57,269 nucleotides of DNA from Candidatus Parepulonipiscium sp. PG-Nuni2H_MBin01 (GTDB lineage: Bacteria; Bacillota; Clostridia; Lachnospirales; Cellulosilyticaceae): positions 1 to 57,269 of the forward strand of contig MDJM01000083.1 in NCBI GenBank assembly GCA_001994995.1. The letters run 5' to 3'. The notes under the pieces were generated by a model, which was not told the DNA's origin, did not search any database, and was given only the letters and a program-made list of their open reading frames with translations. The translations under genes were made by a program, and so were the position numbers. Positions 9,051 to 17,188 of the stretch are shown here, one piece after another. Positions within the stretch are counted from its first letter, which is position 1, and each line of letters opens with the position of its first letter.

Positions 9051-9773
9051 TTATTTAAACGTAATTTTTTCAACAAAAGTACTTATTCTAGTATCTGTAC
9101 AACTAAACAACTGCTCTATTGGTCCATGTGAGAGTACGTGCCCTTGTTCAATAAAAATATAATAGTCAGCGAACTTTCTCGCAAAATTTAATTCATGCGT
9201 CACTATAATAATATCAGCCTCTTGCTTAAGCTCTATAAGCGTTTTCATAACTTCGTAAGCTAATTCAGGGTCTAACGCACTTGTAGGTTCATCTAGCAAT
9301 AGCAAATGTGCTCCTGATATTAACGCTCTTACTATTGCAACACGTTGTGCCTGCCCCCCACTTAACTGATGTAATTTTTTATCTTTATGCTCTAAAATCC
9401 CTACCTTTAAAAGCCACTTTTCCGCTAACGTATACGCTTCTATTTTAGCCATTTTATAAGTATGAATTAAATGTATCGTTATATTTTCCATCACAGTTAA
9501 ATTAGGAAATAGATTATCATGTTGAAACACATAGCCTACGCCTTTAAGGTAATCTTTATACTCACTTAATCCCACAATTTCTTTATTATTTAACTTAAGC
9601 GACCCACTATCAGCCTGCTCAATAGTTCCAATAATTTTAAGCAGTGTACTTTTACCTCCTCCACTAGGACCTACAATTGCTAATGTCCTTATGTTTTCTA
9701 AGTTAAGTTGCTGAATATTTAAAGCTTTTTCTTTACCAAATGATTTTATGAAATTGTTTATAATTATATCCAT
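9051..9773 (-). CDS. Amino-acid ABC transporter ATP-binding protein (GlnQ-like)
   Basis: 240 residues with a full set of ATPase motifs: Walker A GPSGGGKST, signature LSGGQAQRVA, Walker B LLLLDEPTSALD and the switch His in IIVTHELNFA. Polar amino-acid importers have this arrangement. The start chosen is the ATG at 9773, one base after the permease stop, with GGAG overlapping the end of the permease; a TTG at 9785 is in frame but would lie in that ribosome binding site. It is last in an operon of binding protein, permease and ATPase. Confidence 0.9.
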   Translation of the reverse strand: MDIIINNFIKSFGKEKALNIQQLNLENIRTLAIVGPSGGGKSTLLKIIGTIEQADSGSLKLNNKEIVGLSEYKDYLKGVGYVFQHDNLFPNLTVMENITIHLIHTYKMAKIEAYTLAEKWLLKVGILEHKDKKLHQLSGGQAQRVAIVRALISGAHLLLLDEPTSALDPELAYEVMKTLIELKQEADIIIVTHELNFARKFADYYIFIEQGHVLSHGPIEQLFSCTDTRISTFVEKITFK

Positions 9774-9774
9774 T

Positions 9775-10515
9775 TTAATCTCCAACTTTTCTATTTAACC
9801 AATATGCAAAAAAGCTTAGTGGTATTGTGATTGTTAAGTAGCCAATCGCTAAAATTACATACCCGGTAACAAAATCAAGTGTTCGCGAGTTAAATAAATT
9901 TATATATTGTGTGAATTCCGGTACTGAAATTAATGATAGCAGCGCTGTGCTTTTTACTAATAATGCAAAGTGGGTTGTTAACGTTGGCAAAGTTGCCTTA
10001 ATCATTTGCGGTAATATTATCTTTTTTATACACACGCTTTTTGGCAGTTGTAGTATATGCATCATTTTAAATTGTTGAGGTGAAATATCATTGTATGCTC
10101 CCTCAAATGTTTTGGCAAAGTAACATGACATATATAAAGAAAGAATTAACGTTCCGCCAATAATCGGGTCGCGTATTCCTATAGCTGATGTTAGGAAAAA
10201 ATATAATACTATAATGTGCACCATTAATGGTACTCCTAACATAATTTGCGTAAAGGCAATGTATAAGTAATTTAGCGCATCATATTTTGATATAGTCATA
10301 AAAAATAAGACTGCACTAAATGTTAAGCTAACTACTAAAGCAACTAAGCTTAGCCAAATAGTTCGTCTATACCCCTCAGTTATTAAATCGCTATATCTTG
10401 CTAGTGCTTCTAAGTTAATATAAAAGTCACGGTTTTGTGATACTACAAATGCTAGCAATAGTACAAAAATATTAACTACGATTAATATATCCCTTGCTTG
10501 TTTCCATCTATCCAT
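9775..10515 (-). CDS. Amino-acid ABC transporter permease (HisM/GlnP type)
   Basis: 246 residues with about five or six membrane segments. The central QIMLGVPLMVHIIVLYFFLTS and the loop EGAYNDISPQQFKMMHILQL, followed by ILPQMIKATLPTL, match the EAA-loop region through which such permeases contact the ATPase. It probably forms a homodimeric channel, since only one permease gene is present. It sits between the binding-protein gene (93 bases upstream, with a hairpin in the gap) and the ATPase (one base apart). Confidence 0.88.
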   Translation of the reverse strand: MDRWKQARDILIVVNIFVLLLAFVVSQNRDFYINLEALARYSDLITEGYRRTIWLSLVALVVSLTFSAVLFFMTISKYDALNYLYIAFTQIMLGVPLMVHIIVLYFFLTSAIGIRDPIIGGTLILSLYMSCYFAKTFEGAYNDISPQQFKMMHILQLPKSVCIKKIILPQMIKATLPTLTTHFALLVKSTALLSLISVPEFTQYINLFNSRTLDFVTGYVILAIGYLTITIPLSFFAYWLNRKVGD

Positions 10516-10542
10516 AATATATCCTTTCTAAAATTAAGGTGC

Positions 10543-10586
10543 TCCCAAGTCTCCCCCTCTATGGGGGGCTTTGCTGGCACTTGGGA
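10543..10586 (-). repeat. Intergenic hairpin between binding-protein and permease genes
   Basis: Nested inverted repeats TCCCAAGT/ACTTGGGA and CCCCC/GGGGG. In binding-protein-dependent systems such hairpins often protect the upstream mRNA segment so that more binding protein than permease is made; that role is inferred. Confidence 0.6.
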
Positions 10587-10608
10587 TTTGCATATTAACT
10601 AAGTTTGT

Positions 10609-11427
10609 CTAGAAGAAATAATCTAGTCCATATGATTCATACTTTTCAACTTCTTCTTTTAAGTATTTTTCGCGCATCTCATCAAAGAAACCATCAGCCT
10701 TCACTTGTGCTAATGCTTCGTTAATTTCAGAAAGTAAAGCTGTATCATCTTTTCTAACTCCAACTCCCCAACCTTGCGTTCCTGGCAACGGGTCTAGCAA
10801 CAATTTTATATTGCTTAAATTTTGCGTGCCTTCTATTAAACTTAATGGGTCATATATAAAAGCTGTACTTTGCCCATTGTTTACATCTAGTAGTCCAGCG
10901 GATACTTCTGTAAAACTTTTAATAGTAGCATTTTCTAAATTAGCCATAGCCCACATCTCGCCTATTGTCCCTAACTTTACTGCCACAGTATATTCCTCTT
11001 TATCAAGCTCGCTATAATGAGTTATTGGTGCGTCTTTGTATACCGCTAAAGTAATGTCAGACTTAGCATACTCATCGCTAAAGTTTATTGATTCTAATCT
11101 CTCCTCAGTTATACTCATAGACGAAATAATCATATCAATATTTCTAGTTTGCAACGCCGGAATAAGACCAGCCCAATCTAGGCTTCTAATCTCCACCTCG
11201 CGTCCCATCTTTTGTCCTAAAGCTTGTGCTAATTCTACTGATACTCCTGCTGGATTACCTTCTTCATCAATTGTTTCAAACGGTGGAAACTTAAGTTCCA
11301 TTCCTACAACTAATGTTGCGTCGCTAGATAGTGGGGCATTTTCATTTTGTCCAGAGAATAGCCAAAACAAAATGGCACCTAAAAACACTATAAGTACCGC
11401 AACTTCGATTTTGTATTTAGTTTGCAT
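10609..11427 (-). CDS. Amino-acid ABC transporter substrate-binding protein (family 3)
   Basis: 272 residues. Residues 8-25 form a hydrophobic export/anchor segment without an obvious lipobox Cys; the rest is a two-lobed family 3 binding domain: VVGMELKFPPFETIDEEGN, then the SLDWAGLIPALQTRNIDMIIS and SMSITEERLESINFSDEY segments that shape the amino-acid site. The substrate is a polar or charged amino acid or related compound. The ribosome binding site AAAGGAGA precedes the ATG. First gene of the operon, preceded by a foldback element. Confidence 0.9.
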   Translation of the reverse strand: MQTKYKIEVAVLIVFLGAILFWLFSGQNENAPLSSDATLVVGMELKFPPFETIDEEGNPAGVSVELAQALGQKMGREVEIRSLDWAGLIPALQTRNIDMIISSMSITEERLESINFSDEYAKSDITLAVYKDAPITHYSELDKEEYTVAVKLGTIGEMWAMANLENATIKSFTEVSAGLLDVNNGQSTAFIYDPLSLIEGTQNLSNIKLLLDPLPGTQGWGVGVRKDDTALLSEINEALAQVKADGFFDEMREKYLKEEVEKYESYGLDYFF

Positions 11428-11448
11428 ATTATATCTCCTTTCTATAGT

Positions 11449-11565
11449 CTTGTTAATTTAAAGTGGAAAAAATAAGCTCCATCTATACTGACGCATCCGC
11501 AGGCCCCAATTCCCCCTTTTGAGAGGGATGTCAGCTATGCTTACAGAGGGAGTTAAATTAACAAG
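11449..11565. repeat. Foldback (MITE-like) element in the leader of the ABC operon
   Basis: Perfect 13-base inverted repeats, CTTGTTAATTTAA at 11449-11461 and its complement at 11553-11565, enclose about 90 bases that are much richer in G and C than the surroundings and contain further inverted pieces (CTGAC/GTCAG, CCCTCT/AGAGGG-like). It carries no gene. It may be a small non-autonomous mobile element or a structured 5' leader. Confidence 0.5.
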
Positions 11566-11577
11566 CTCCATAATTTT

Positions 11578-11606
11578 ATATTATATCCATGCTCCATTTT
11601 TGTAAA
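11578..11606 (-). promoter_or_regulatory. Possible promoter of the amino-acid ABC operon
   Basis: On the reverse strand TTTACA, 17 bases, TAATAT (an overlapping TATAAT has a 15-base spacer). It lies just upstream of the foldback element, which would then be transcribed as part of the 5' leader. Confidence 0.4.
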
Positions 11607-11699
11607 GTAGGCACTATTTAGTGCTATAGTTACTTTATGATACTATTTTATTACAATTGGGTTATAATATACATATCAGTTTAAAAAGGAGTTGATATT

Positions 11700-12017
11700 A
11701 TGTCGTTACCACAGTGTCCTGTTGAAGCAACGTTATCCTTAATCAGTAATAAGTGGAAAATATTAATCATACGTGATTTACTCGGTGGCTCCAAACGTTT
11801 TGGAGAACTAAAATCTTCTATCGGCCAAATTTCCCAGAAAGTTTTAACTGCTAATCTTAGGCAAATGGAAGCAGATATGTTACTAACTCGTAAGGTATAT
11901 GCAGAAGTACCTCCTAAAGTTGAGTATACTTTAACTGACCTAGGCTACAGTTTAGATTTAGTTTTAAATGCAATGCATATATGGGGCACCCGATACCAAG
12001 GTCAAATTAAACTGTAA
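11700..12017 (+). CDS. HxlR-family transcriptional regulator
   Basis: 105 residues, a single winged-helix domain. CPVEATLSLISNKWKILIIRDLL, FGELKSSIGQISQKVLTANL and the wing VPPKVEYTLTDLGYSL are hallmarks of HxlR (MarR-like) regulators, which often sense redox or aldehyde stress through the N-terminal Cys (here C6). It is divergent from the ABC operon, which it may or may not control. AAAAAGGAG precedes the ATG. Confidence 0.9.
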   Translation: MSLPQCPVEATLSLISNKWKILIIRDLLGGSKRFGELKSSIGQISQKVLTANLRQMEADMLLTRKVYAEVPPKVEYTLTDLGYSLDLVLNAMHIWGTRYQGQIKL

Positions 12018-12020
12018 AAA

Positions 12021-12045
12021 AAAGCTGCTCTTACGAGCGGCTTTT
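12021..12045. terminator. Bidirectional terminator
   Basis: AAAGCTGCTC, TTAC loop, GAGCGGCTTT, with A and T tracts on both sides, between converging HxlR and serine hydrolase genes. Confidence 0.8.
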
Positions 12046-12048
12046 AAT

Positions 12049-14106
12049 TTAGCGAAGTATATTGGTATGAAAAATCGTTTCATCTTCTCCAGCAAAAATT
12101 ATAGTTGAACCTGCTGATATTTCCACATCAGTTGCATCTTCTATTATAGAGCTATACACACATTGATTTTGCTTATTATATACCGCAAACATTCCTTCCC
12201 CTTCTATATCAACTGCTAAAAGTATATCATGCGCCACTGTTACATACTGAGCAGCTTCAGACATAGTGTAAATGCCCTCTCGTAGTGGCTTTATCCCACT
12301 CGCATCCATATAAATGCCAATGCTGGACTTAGCATATTCCACTCCATTTTCAATATAAAATTTAATATACTGCCCATCACTACCATTACTGGAAGGCAAT
12401 GCTACAGGTGTAACTAAATCGTTCTCATTTAAAATCCGCATATTACAGAAATAACCTTCTATAGGCATGCTATTTGGTAAAGTCAAAACTTGCAAATGCT
12501 GAGGATACATCATAGAAGAATATTTCTCGCTTACTAAATAATACTTCTTACCAAACCTTTGTTGCCAAGCGTATGCAATTTCAGCTGGTATACGCACTGG
12601 CTCAATTTTCTGCATTTGATACATCGTAACAGTATCTTGCAAAAAGCCTGTATTTATTACTGCTGAAGCTTTTATATAAATATGCCCATTTTTCTCCTCC
12701 ACAAACTTTAATCTAGATGTACCAGCGTAATCACTAAACACCCCATCGCCGTTATGGATAAAAGTTTGTATAGGGAATTTCGGCATATTTGGCAAATACA
12801 CATTTAGCGTTCCATTTGGATTTAACTTAATCTCATAAGTCCCCATTAAATCAGCATATAACCCTTCATATCTAAATAGCGGTTCTGGAATTTCCATTTT
12901 AATTGGTTTCTTTGGCACAATCAACTGCGGACGGAGCATTTTGCCACTTAAAATTAACTCATCAGCTAAAATTTGTTCAGCCACCATCTGATTAACCGTG
13001 GAACTTCCTCCCGAACTTAATATAGCTATTGCAATATCATGCTCTGGAGCTACCACTAAGCTAGCATGCGAGCTAAAAGTATCCCCATTTTTATTTACAA
13101 CTTGAATTCCCTGCTCATCAAAAGGATACAACTTAACATTATCCCATCCTAACCCAGCATCTAACCTACCCTTCTCAGGTCCATGGTGAATTCCCTTTCT
13201 ATACTCTGGTATTAAAGTTTGTGCCACAGCCCGCTTTGAAAGAGTTTTATTATTTAAAAATATTCTGCCAAAGTAACATAAATCTTTAGCCGTACTATAT
13301 ATTCCCCCTGTGCCTATAACATTAACTGTTTCAATTGGAAAATCCGTAGATGTGCCCATATAAGTTGGAAGGTAAGTTTGTGATAATTTATTTCTATCAA
13401 AATTATCTTGAGGGGTCTTTGTATTTATCATACTTAGTGGTTCAATTAAATACCTATGCAAAAACTCTGTATACGTTAAACCACTCACTCTCTCCACTAT
13501 TAATTCTGCTACCGAAAACCCTTGGTTATTATACAAAGTTAATTCCCCTGGCGAAAACTGCAACTTCTGAACTTCCAATCTACTTAATAAAGTTTCATGG
13601 TTTAACGTATCATTATCATCATATAAAAAAGCATTTTGTAAGTTTTGCCCTAAAAAACCAGCTGAATGATTAAGCAACATTCTTACCGTAATATCTTTAT
13701 AGCGCTCATCTGCCATCTTAAAATCCGGAACATACGTTGTAACAGGCTCATCTAAACTCACCAACTCTAAATCTACTAGCTTCATAATAGCAACTGTAGT
13801 AAACATCTTACTTATAGACCCAATGGCATACATACTATTAACATCAGCTCCATCAACAGATTTTACACCACATAAAACAATCTCATCTTTCTTTATCATA
13901 GCATACTGAACACTTTTAGCCGATTCCAAAATATAGTCCATATACTTATCAACTCTATTATCTCTATCTTCTCTAATTCTATCTGCTATTCTCTCTTGCG
14001 TACTTGGTATGTATTCCCCCCCATGTACTTTTGGACTAAACCCTATTGTGGGGAACAACAATACAAGACTTAACCCTATCGCTAAAAACTTAGTTCTACT
14101 CTTCAC
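12049..14106 (-). CDS. Secreted beta-lactamase-family serine hydrolase
   Basis: 685 residues. A signal peptide (SRTKFLAIGLSLVLLFP) leads into a class C beta-lactamase/penicillin-binding-like domain over roughly residues 40-370: catalytic SxxK as S97-I-S-K100, YxN as Y192-N-N194. The third motif is HAS (in SSHASLVV) in place of HSG/KTG. The remaining 300 residues form a C-terminal beta-rich region with no domain I recognise. Relatives are esterases, D-aminopeptidases or peptidoglycan hydrolases rather than true drug-resistance enzymes. The start is a GTG at 14106, eight bases after AGGAG; an upstream GTG at 14124 would precede this site. It acts outside the membrane. Confidence 0.85.
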   Translation of the reverse strand: MKSRTKFLAIGLSLVLLFPTIGFSPKVHGGEYIPSTQERIADRIREDRDNRVDKYMDYILESAKSVQYAMIKKDEIVLCGVKSVDGADVNSMYAIGSISKMFTTVAIMKLVDLELVSLDEPVTTYVPDFKMADERYKDITVRMLLNHSAGFLGQNLQNAFLYDDNDTLNHETLLSRLEVQKLQFSPGELTLYNNQGFSVAELIVERVSGLTYTEFLHRYLIEPLSMINTKTPQDNFDRNKLSQTYLPTYMGTSTDFPIETVNVIGTGGIYSTAKDLCYFGRIFLNNKTLSKRAVAQTLIPEYRKGIHHGPEKGRLDAGLGWDNVKLYPFDEQGIQVVNKNGDTFSSHASLVVAPEHDIAIAILSSGGSSTVNQMVAEQILADELILSGKMLRPQLIVPKKPIKMEIPEPLFRYEGLYADLMGTYEIKLNPNGTLNVYLPNMPKFPIQTFIHNGDGVFSDYAGTSRLKFVEEKNGHIYIKASAVINTGFLQDTVTMYQMQKIEPVRIPAEIAYAWQQRFGKKYYLVSEKYSSMMYPQHLQVLTLPNSMPIEGYFCNMRILNENDLVTPVALPSSNGSDGQYIKFYIENGVEYAKSSIGIYMDASGIKPLREGIYTMSEAAQYVTVAHDILLAVDIEGEGMFAVYNKQNQCVYSSIIEDATDVEISAGSTIIFAGEDETIFHTNILR

Positions 14107-14239
14107 AAAATCACTCCTAACCACAATTGTTAATCTTATTATCTCTTTATTTAATAAAAATAAACTGTAAAATAAATCAAGCTAAAATAGCCTAGGTTAA
14201 ATAAATATGTATGGTATAATAAAAATGAGAGGTGATTCT

Positions 14240-14770
14240 ATGAAGCAAGGATTAGTTGAAGTATATTGCGGTACTGGAAAAGGCAAAAGTACAGCCGCAA
14301 TAGGTTTAGGAATACGTGCAATTGGACATGGCTTTAAGGTTATAATGATACAGTTTTTAAAGAACGATGCTACTGGAGAAGTAAAATTGCTTAAATCATT
14401 AGAGCCACAATTTAAAGTATTTCACTTTGAAAAAGAACGCGGGTTTGTTTGGACTTTAAATGATGACGAAATTGAGGATTTGCGAAATGAAATTAATATG
14501 GCTATAAAATTTGCTAGAAAAGTAGTTGACACTGGCGAATGCGACATTTTGATTTTAGACGAAATTTTAGGCGTTATCGAAAACGACTTAATTAAAGACA
14601 CAGATATTTTAGAATTAATCCAAAATAAGCCTGAACAGATGGAGCTAGTTTTAACGGGTAGAAAAGTTCCTGAGACTATAAAAAACGTTGCTGATTATGT
14701 AAGTGAAATCGTGGATATTAAACATCCTATGCACACTGGAGCTGAGGCGCGTAAAGGCATTGAATTTTAA
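14240..14770 (+). CDS. cobO: Cob(I)yrinic acid a,c-diamide adenosyltransferase (CobA/BtuR type)
   Basis: 176 residues. EVYCGTGKGKSTAAIGLGIR is the P-loop of CobA/CobO enzymes, followed by VIMIQFLKN, the ILILDEILGVIE region and the C-terminal LTGRKVPETI. It transfers the adenosyl group of ATP to cobalt of a corrinoid to make coenzyme B12 forms. No other cobamide gene lies in the window, so it may serve salvage. ATG 14240 is chosen because AGAGGTG precedes it and a TATAAT at 14215-14220 makes the earlier in-frame ATG at 14207 lie before the transcription start. Confidence 0.9.
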   Translation: MKQGLVEVYCGTGKGKSTAAIGLGIRAIGHGFKVIMIQFLKNDATGEVKLLKSLEPQFKVFHFEKERGFVWTLNDDEIEDLRNEINMAIKFARKVVDTGECDILILDEILGVIENDLIKDTDILELIQNKPEQMELVLTGRKVPETIKNVADYVSEIVDIKHPMHTGAEARKGIEF

Positions 14771-14774
14771 CAAC

Positions 14775-14823
14775 ATGGGCAAAATTCTCCCGCTTATATA
14801 TAGAAGCGGTGAGATATGCCCAT
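14775..14823. terminator. Hairpin between converging cobO and dapB
   Basis: Outer arms ATGGGCA/TGCCCAT and inner arms CCGCTT/AAGCGG with AT-rich connections. There is no strong T tract, so its strength as a terminator is uncertain. Confidence 0.5.
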
Positions 14824-14829
14824 TAAATT

Positions 14830-15585
14830 TTATGCTAATAAATGACTCATATTATACAGTCCAGGGAATTTATATGCAATAAACTTGGCTGCCTTTAATG
14901 CCCCAACAGCAAATACATCTTTAGAAGTGGCTGAATGTGATAACGTTATCACCTCATCAGTGCCTGCAAATATAATATCATGGTCACCTACTATTGTACC
15001 TCCTCTTATCGCATGTACCCCTATCTCCTTAATTTCCCTAGGCTCTCTAGTTTGCGAGCGGTCAAAGCATAGCATATATTCATTATTTAAAGACTCTTGT
15101 ATAGAGCTAGCAATCGCAAGCGCCGTCCCACTTGGTGCATCAATCTTTTGATTATGATGCTTCTCCACTATCTCTATATCAAATCCGCTATCACTTAATA
15201 TTTCCGCTGCGCGCTTTGCTAAGTTAATCAATAAATTAACCCCTATTGACATATTAGCGGCAAAAAACACGGGTATTGAAGCGCTAGCCTTCTCCACCTC
15301 TGCTGTTTGCTCATCATTTAGTCCAGTCGTACATATTACGACGGGAATATTTTTCTTAACCGCATATTCTAGTAACGTTGGAACTGCATGTGCTATAGAA
15401 AAATCAACTATAACATCCACCTTTACATTACAATTTGATATATCATCAAAAACAGGAAAATCATGTGGTATAGATAAATTTGGGTCTACACCTGCCACCA
15501 CCTGCAAATCATGACTAGTCTTACATATTTTAGTTATAACTTGGCCAAGTTTGCCATTACATCCATGCATGAGTATATTTATCAT
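14830..15585 (-). CDS. dapB: 4-hydroxy-tetrahydrodipicolinate reductase
   Basis: 251 residues. It reduces the dihydrodipicolinate precursor with NAD(P)H on the route to diaminopimelate and lysine. The Rossmann start is INILMHGCNGKLGQVI; the DapB signature EKHHNQKIDAPSGTA carries the catalytic His pair, Lys and substrate-binding residues. Full length for the family. It lies 57 bases downstream of asd, which makes its substrate precursor, with a hairpin in between; together they support cell-wall diaminopimelate and, in a spore former, dipicolinate supply. Confidence 0.93.
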   Translation of the reverse strand: MINILMHGCNGKLGQVITKICKTSHDLQVVAGVDPNLSIPHDFPVFDDISNCNVKVDVIVDFSIAHAVPTLLEYAVKKNIPVVICTTGLNDEQTAEVEKASASIPVFFAANMSIGVNLLINLAKRAAEILSDSGFDIEIVEKHHNQKIDAPSGTALAIASSIQESLNNEYMLCFDRSQTREPREIKEIGVHAIRGGTIVGDHDIIFAGTDEVITLSHSATSKDVFAVGALKAAKFIAYKFPGLYNMSHLLA

Positions 15586-15617
15586 AAATTAGTCCTTTCT
15601 ACCAACTAGCTGACATT

Positions 15618-15642
15618 TAAAAACGCCCCTATAAAGAGGGGC
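15618..15642 (-). terminator. Terminator or attenuator between asd and dapB
   Basis: On the reverse strand GCCCCT, CTTTAT loop, AGGGGC, then GTTTTT, immediately after the asd stop. It would reduce read-through into dapB. Confidence 0.65.
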
Positions 15643-16638
15643 TTAGGCATTTGCAATAATCCACTGCGCAATCTGAACTGCATTTGTTGCAGCACCTTTA
15701 CGAATGTTATCTGCTACAACCCACATATTAATTCCATTATCCGAGCTTTCATCACGTCTTATTCTTCCAACGAAAACTTCATCATTATCATTTGCATTAA
15801 GAGCTAACGGATATATATTATTAGCCGTATCATCCTGAACTATCACACCAGGAGCTTGCTTTAACACTTCCACTAACTCCTCTAATTCAAACGGATTATT
15901 AAACTCCACATTAATACTTTCGCTGTGAGAATTAAATACCGGAACCCTTACAGCAGTAGCCGTAATCTTTAACTGAGGCGCATGAAGAATTTTTCGCGTT
16001 TCTTGTACCATCTTCATTTCCTCTTTAGTATAGCCATTATCCAAAAATACATCGATATGAGGCAAACAATTACCTGCTATAGGATGAGGAAACTTAGTAG
16101 GTTCCTTGCCAGCTAGCCCATCCGATAAATCAACACAACCGCCACGACCAGCACCAGACACAGCTTGGAAAGTAGTGTATACAACACGGTTTATCGAATA
16201 TGCCTTATGCAAAGGACTAAGCGCAACTACCGCTTGAATAGTAGAGCAATTAGGATTTGCTATTATACCTTTATGGGTTAATATATCTTGCGGATTAACT
16301 TCTGGAACAACCAAAGGAACCTCTGGGTCCATACGCCAAGTCGAACTGTTATCAATAACAATACAGCCTGAGGCAGCAGCGATTGGTGCAAATTTTAAAC
16401 TAGTAGCTCCACCAGCGGAGAATAATGCAATATCAATTTGATGTTCTGAAAAGCTAGTTTCTGTAAGTTCTAAAACAGTATAATCCTTACCCTCAAAAGT
16501 AATAGTACTGCCAGCTGAACGTTTTGAAGCGAATACATAAAAATTATCAATAGGCAACTTTCTTTCCTCTAAGACCTTTAAGAAAGTACGCCCGACCATA
16601 CCAGTAACACCAACTACAGCTAAATTAATTGTTTTCAT
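15643..16638 (-). CDS. asd: Aspartate-semialdehyde dehydrogenase
   Basis: 331 residues. It converts aspartyl phosphate to aspartate semialdehyde with NADPH, the branch point to lysine, threonine and methionine. VGVTGMVGRTFLKVL is the nucleotide-binding turn, NPNCSTIQ holds the catalytic Cys, and GGCVDLSDGL and HSESINVEF surround the active site. ATG 16638 is chosen because AAGGAA lies before it and the protein then starts MKTINLAVVG; an in-frame start 33 bases upstream would add an unusual tail. It has its own promoter and is followed by dapB. Confidence 0.93.
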   Translation of the reverse strand: MKTINLAVVGVTGMVGRTFLKVLEERKLPIDNFYVFASKRSAGSTITFEGKDYTVLELTETSFSEHQIDIALFSAGGATSLKFAPIAAASGCIVIDNSSTWRMDPEVPLVVPEVNPQDILTHKGIIANPNCSTIQAVVALSPLHKAYSINRVVYTTFQAVSGAGRGGCVDLSDGLAGKEPTKFPHPIAGNCLPHIDVFLDNGYTKEEMKMVQETRKILHAPQLKITATAVRVPVFNSHSESINVEFNNPFELEELVEVLKQAPGVIVQDDTANNIYPLALNANDNDEVFVGRIRRDESSDNGINMWVVADNIRKGAATNAVQIAQWIIANA

Positions 16639-16722
16639 AATAATAAATTTCCTTCCTAGTAATATATACACTAATATATAAAATAATTGAAGTAATTATT
16701 CTCAGAATTTAAAATTTGTTTT

Positions 16723-16751
16723 AGCGTAGCATAACGCAAAAAATATGTCAA
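16723..16751 (-). promoter_or_regulatory. Sigma-A promoter of asd
   Basis: Reverse strand TTGACA, 17 bases, TACGCT. The -35 is perfect and the -10 has the key T, A and final T. No lysine riboswitch could be seen in the leader. Confidence 0.6.
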
Positions 16752-16784
16752 GCCAGACATTCTAAAAAAAAATAGGGCTAGGGT

Positions 16785-16814
16785 GTATAATATTATGAAA
16801 AATGTTACATACTG
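16785..16814 (+). promoter_or_regulatory. SigG-type (forespore) promoter of the spore protein gene
   Basis: GTATA at 16785-16789, an 18-base spacer, then CATACTG at 16808-16814. The Bacillus/Clostridium SigG consensus is GHATR-N17/18-CATNHTA, so the -35 is a full match and the -10 differs only at its last base. It lies about 50 bases before the start codon of an alpha/beta-type spore protein, the classic SigG target. Confidence 0.65.
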
Positions 16815-16867
16815 AAAATAAGTAAGTGATTATTAAAAAAAAATAAAACCAAAAAGGAGCAATTAAT

Positions 16868-17059
16868 ATGCAAACTAAAGAGAAGTTATTTGATGCATTG
16901 CCAGACGACCAAAAAATGAAACTTGAGATAGCAGAAGAGTTAGGATTACTAGACAAAATCCAATCTGATGGGTGGAAAAGTTTAACACCTAAAGAAACAG
17001 GTCGTATTGGTGGGCTAATGACTAAACGTAAGCGAGAACTTAAAAATCAAGCTGAGTAA
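16868..17059 (+). CDS. Alpha/beta-type small acid-soluble spore protein
   Basis: 63 residues. MKLEIAEELGLLDKI resembles the conserved EIAxELG block where the germination protease GPR cuts, and LTPKETGRIGGLMTKR matches the second block (LTxRxxGxxGGxMxKR). Such proteins coat and protect DNA in the forespore. The N-terminal 18 residues are shorter and more charged than in major SASPs, and the spacing between blocks is compact, so a minor family member is likely. AAAAAGGAG lies before the ATG. It indicates an endospore-forming organism. Confidence 0.8.
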   Translation: MQTKEKLFDALPDDQKMKLEIAEELGLLDKIQSDGWKSLTPKETGRIGGLMTKRKRELKNQAE

Positions 17060-17066
17060 TTATAAG

Positions 17067-17096
17067 AGAGGGGGTTATACTCCCTCCTTTTTTATT
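17067..17096 (+). terminator. Terminator after the spore protein gene
   Basis: GAGGGGGT and ACTCCCTC arms (one G-U pair) followed by CTTTTTT. Confidence 0.75.
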
Positions 17097-17102
17097 TTTA
17101 GA

Positions 17103-17131
17103 TTGTTATCTTAACAGTAAAGATGTATAAT
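17103..17131 (+). promoter_or_regulatory. Sigma-A promoter of the cyclotransferase-like gene
   Basis: TTGTTA at 17103-17108, 17 bases, TATAAT at 17126-17131. It overlaps the longest possible reading frame of the next gene and shows that the real start is further downstream. Confidence 0.65.
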
Positions 17132-17188
17132 AGAAATGTCGGTATGGGTAGAGCCGAAAATACATGGGGTAAGAAAGAAGGGTCAACT

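Noticed and set aside
12049-14106. Antibiotic-resistance beta-lactamase
   Set aside because: The protein is far longer than class C enzymes and lacks the KTG motif; the wider serine hydrolase family fits better.
16119-16128. Further sigma-28 -10 boxes inside genes (for example TCCGATAA in asd and CGCCGATAA in ureG)
   Set aside because: They lie within coding sequence, on the strand opposite the gene, and have no TAAA or TCAA at the right spacing.
16639-16722. Lysine riboswitch ahead of asd
   Set aside because: The leader between promoter and start is under 100 bases and shows none of the L-box conserved blocks.
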